Shown in pieces: positions 53,351 through 55,758 of a stretch of 55,758 bases of DNA. Within the stretch, counting starts at the first letter, position 1. Each line of letters opens with the position of its first letter. The DNA comes from Pseudomonadota bacterium (lineage in GTDB: Bacteria; Desulfobacterota; Desulfobacteria; Desulfobacterales; Desulfobacteraceae), in NCBI GenBank assembly GCA_018821715.1, contig JAHJLN010000014.1, forward strand, positions 1-55,758. Direction: 5' to 3'. The translations under genes and the position numbers were made by a program. The notes beneath the pieces were generated by a model. That model was given only the letters and a program-made list of their open reading frames with translations, was not told where the DNA came from and searched no databases.

Positions 53351-53562
53351 TTAAAATAAATAGTGAAATGTCATATGGGTTAGTGAAATATCATTATATT
53401 TATAAAAAAGACGGAAATAAAATCAAAGTGCCATCAAAACAAAAACCGAATATGGAAGCGTGTTTCAAAGTTTTATTTAAAAAAAACAGTCTCGTTGCAT
53501 GGTTTTTGCTCTTAATAAAATTAAAATAGAAAATAAAGTTTACTTCAACGGAGACAAAGGCC

Positions 53563-54240
53563 ATGAAAAAAACAATTAATCCAATCAACCATACGCCGGT
53601 ACATGTTCTCTTTTCCATATTTTTTATTATCCTGTTTGCTTCACTGTCGTTTGCACAAGGCCTTGAAAAGGGAGCAGATCAGGAGGTCATTGTTTCTGCC
53701 AGCATCAACCCCAACCAGATGTCAATTTCCAATAACGGTATTTCAAAGGATAATGATTTCCTTTTTGAAGCAAAAAGGAAATCATTATCCTTTGAAACTT
53801 CAACATCTTTGAATGCGGATTTTGATGGGCTCGCCAAAGAGGACTCTTTGTTAAAAATTGGCAGTACGCTAAAACAAGCGGCTTGTTATTTTTTCAGATA
53901 TTTTGAGATGGATGATGTTGCCGCAACCAATGAAAAAACCAAGTTTTTTTTGAGAAGCAAAGTAGATGCAGACGAAATAAATTCTAAAAATTTTGAATTT
54001 AAAGTATTTTTTAATATTGGATATGATGATGATACTTTCCTGACAATGAATGCCATCAAATTGAAATCCTTATGGCATCATACTTATTTTAATGCAGTTT
54101 ATCATTATGAGAAAAATGAATTTGAGATTGGCCTGAGTAATGCTTTTATAAATAAATATCTCTTAAATGGAATGAAGCTGGAATTTCAGGCAAACCCCAG
54201 CGCAGGTTCGGGAGCAGTTTTGTTAACAAAAAGTTTCTAA
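53563..54240 (+). CDS. Secreted beta-rich protein of unknown function
   Basis: 225 residues with a signal peptide (FSIFFIILFASLSFAQG). The mature part has repeated short beta-like strands (SLSFETSTSLNADFDGLA, FEFKVFFNIGYDDDTFLTM). No domain recognised; it might be a periplasmic or outer-membrane protein. It contains the perfect inverted repeat at 53741-53797 inside its coding sequence. An AT-rich upstream region holds imperfect TAGTGAAAT direct repeats. Confidence 0.62.
   Translation: MKKTINPINHTPVHVLFSIFFIILFASLSFAQGLEKGADQEVIVSASINPNQMSISNNGISKDNDFLFEAKRKSLSFETSTSLNADFDGLAKEDSLLKIGSTLKQAACYFFRYFEMDDVAATNEKTKFFLRSKVDADEINSKNFEFKVFFNIGYDDDTFLTMNAIKLKSLWHHTYFNAVYHYEKNEFEIGLSNAFINKYLLNGMKLEFQANPSAGSGAVLLTKSF
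53741..53797. repeat. Perfect 27-bp inverted repeat inside coding sequence
   Basis: Arm at 53741-53767 is the exact reverse complement of 53771-53797, with a three-base AAG loop. It lies within the secreted-protein gene (about codons 60-79), which keeps its frame through both arms. Confidence 0.95.
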
Positions 54241-54402
54241 TCCGCCTTGAAAAAAATATTAAATTCAAGCCCCTTATATTTTCTTTTGTAAATTCTTCTT
54301 AATAAAACAAATAGTGGAAAAATGAAAAAAAGTGTTGCATTTTTTCATCATGTATGAAAAAAGGAAAGTATCTAAACTAATTGGCCCTTTAAGAAGGATG
54401 AT

Positions 54403-55056
54403 ATGACTGAGAATAAAATAGATGCATTAATGAAACGAATTCTTGATGCCACCGGTATCAGTTCCCAGTCTGAGCTTGCCAAAGAGCTTGATATTAACCG
54501 GTCAGGAATTACCCATGCTCGAAACAACAACAAGATACCTGATAAGTGGATTGTCAAGCTGTACCGAAAATTCGGCTTTAATCCCAAATGGATTGAAACA
54601 GGTGTGGGTAGTGCATTTCTCCATACCCAATCTAAAAGCGATGTTGAATTTAAATACATCCCAAAAGTGGCGGCAAGGCTGTCTGCCGGTACCGGATCTT
54701 TTGAGTGCGAAGAAAAGGTAACCGATTATCTGTCCTTTCAGACAAAGTGGCTGGCCAATAAAGGGTCTGCAAATAGTATGGTTGCCATGGAAGTTTTCGG
54801 GCAGAGTATGGAACCGGTCATAAAAGAGGGTGATACTGTTCTGATTGATCAATCTCAGAAAAATATACTTGCCGGAGCCATATATGCCCTAGGCGTTGAA
54901 GATACGATTTTGGTCAAACGGCTTGAAAAACATCCTGACAAACTGGTCCTTTGCAGTGATAACAAGGACTATGAACCCATCTATATTATGAGAGAAGAAA
55001 CAGATAAGGTCAGAATTCTCGGTAAGGTTATCTGGAGCTGCCGGGAATACAGATAG
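54403..55056 (+). CDS. LexA/CI-like S24-family repressor
   Basis: 217 residues. N-terminal CI-type helix-turn-helix (SQSELAKELDINRSGITHARNNNKIPDKWI), then an S24 peptidase domain with catalytic Ser135 in VFGQSMEPVI and Lys172 in ILVKRLEK. Self-cleavage on RecA-type stress signals is the norm. It may be a phage-derived or host regulator; no phage genes are in the window. Confidence 0.9.
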   Translation: MTENKIDALMKRILDATGISSQSELAKELDINRSGITHARNNNKIPDKWIVKLYRKFGFNPKWIETGVGSAFLHTQSKSDVEFKYIPKVAARLSAGTGSFECEEKVTDYLSFQTKWLANKGSANSMVAMEVFGQSMEPVIKEGDTVLIDQSQKNILAGAIYALGVEDTILVKRLEKHPDKLVLCSDNKDYEPIYIMREETDKVRILGKVIWSCREYR

Positions 55057-55124
55057 ATTTTTTTTAATTGTGCTGTTTAGTTTTTTCAACAAAAAGTGAA
55101 ATTTTATACAAAAGGAGCTATTCT

Positions 55125-55421
55125 ATGCAACAAAATCAAAAACCATTAATTGAAAAAGGCCGTATCGGGCTTATTGGCACGGCATGGACGTTCGGTTTGT
55201 TAATCGCCGGCAGTGACAGCCCTTTCATGCCCTGGCTAAATGGAGCAGGGCTGGTTTTGTTTTTTGGTGCAAGTATTTTACTGGGAAAAATTGTCAAACC
55301 ATCTCAGTCAAATGCCGACACCTTGAGATATTCAAAATTTCATGAAAAACCGGGTGTAAGCATGATGGTATTAAAAAAGAACAATAATAGAATCAATAAC
55401 CGATATGCATTGGATTTTTAA
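55125..55421 (+). CDS. Small two-helix membrane protein
   Basis: 98 residues; AAAGGAG precedes ATG at 55125 (an earlier in-frame Met at 55068 is less likely). Two hydrophobic segments (about 15-30 and 42-58) and a hydrophilic C-terminal tail. No family recognised. It follows the S24 gene by 68 bases. Confidence 0.5.
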   Translation: MQQNQKPLIEKGRIGLIGTAWTFGLLIAGSDSPFMPWLNGAGLVLFFGASILLGKIVKPSQSNADTLRYSKFHEKPGVSMMVLKKNNNRINNRYALDF

Positions 55422-55436
55422 AAAAATTATTATTGC

Positions 55437-55758
55437 TCACAAACCACTGATGCCAACGTTTTGTTTAACAACGGTTAACAGCATTTTAAACTGAGAACAG
55501 GCACTTACGGCATGGGGTACATTCGCCGGCATTACCACTACCTGTCCTTTTGTTGCCTTGATTTTTTTGCCATTAATATTGATAAGAGCTTCTCCATCCA
55601 GAACCTGAACCATTGCATCCCCTGGTGACGTGTGGGCACTTATTTCTTCCCCTTTGTCAAAGGCAAACAAGGTGATATTGACATGGGACTTGCTCGAAAG
55701 TGTTCTGCTGACAACTCTTCCTTCTTCATAGTCCACAAGTTCAACTATATCCACTGGC
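55437..55758 (-). CDS. Cupin-domain protein (5' partial)
   Basis: Only 107 codons are in the window; a GTG at 55754 is in frame, but the reading is open past the edge. Cupin motifs: GEEISAHTSPGDAMVQVLDGEALI (first, with one His) and VVMPANVPHAV (second, His). Small single-cupin proteins bind metal and ligands; function unknown. Confidence 0.85.
   Translation of the reverse strand, partial: PVDIVELVDYEEGRVVSRTLSSKSHVNITLFAFDKGEEISAHTSPGDAMVQVLDGEALININGKKIKATKGQVVVMPANVPHAVSACSQFKMLLTVVKQNVGISGL

Overview
The window looks like chromosomal DNA of a strictly anaerobic, sulfate-reducer-like member of the Desulfobacterota (Desulfobacteraceae-like). This is inferred from gene content: two DUF362 proteins, a small NifX/NifB-like iron-sulfur protein beside a QueG-like ferredoxin reductase, a TAXI-type TRAP transporter, a clostridial/SRB-type Hcp preceded by an HcpR-like palindrome, and several c-di-GMP and two-component parts. 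No rRNA, tRNA or CRISPR array was recognised.

Layout. 1-2240: end of a double-ATPase peptide ABC protein, a VapBC pair and a small gene remnant. 2353-5984: GNAT, small membrane protein, exported protein, long hairpin and an MscS-like channel. 6056-9440: iron-sulfur cluster (QueG-like, NifX-like, DUF362/ferredoxin), then YajD HNH and SEC-C proteins. 9552-11865: overlapping FIST sensor and PAS-GGDEF cyclase. 11874-15747: ybbP-ybbA-tesA operon (minus strand). 15929-21154: fragment of a sigma-54 regulator, a broken substrate-binding gene, a TAXI-TRAP transporter and an intact paralogue of the broken gene. 21264-26832: accessory island with recombinase/transposase fragments, long palindromes, an AbiE-type toxin-antitoxin pair, acetyltransferase, VOC and methyltransferase genes, several decayed. 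27529-35161: radical SAM/B12 protein, EfpL-type EF-P paralogue, fragments of CBM9 and enoyl-CoA hydratase genes, CurA-like reductase, DEAD helicase, second DUF362 protein. 35300-39154: Hcp with an in-frame amber codon, then PadR-MATE. 39184-46679: kinase-like and Cache proteins, then an operon of membrane protein, receiver, MoxR, DUF58 and transglutaminase. 46690-52706: LytS/LytR-type two-component genes downstream of a LolD-LolE-LolA-like-outer-membrane-protein operon. 52874-55758: truncated metallo-beta-lactamase-fold gene, secreted protein with a perfect 27-bp internal inverted repeat, S24 repressor, small membrane protein and partial cupin.

The most notable points are: (i) an amber codon in hcp exactly where a Trp is expected, directly before the Glu/Lys of the hybrid-cluster site, with the rest of the gene, terminator and operator intact; (ii) a Tat-type leader on that Hcp; (iii) a substrate-binding pseudogene with Trp-to-TGA and an ankyrin-like tail; (iv) several long, nearly perfect palindromes, one inside a coding sequence; (v) an envelope ABC/LolA/barrel operon collinear with a LytTR two-component system. 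Many genes are freshly decayed, suggesting active reductive turnover around mobile-element debris.
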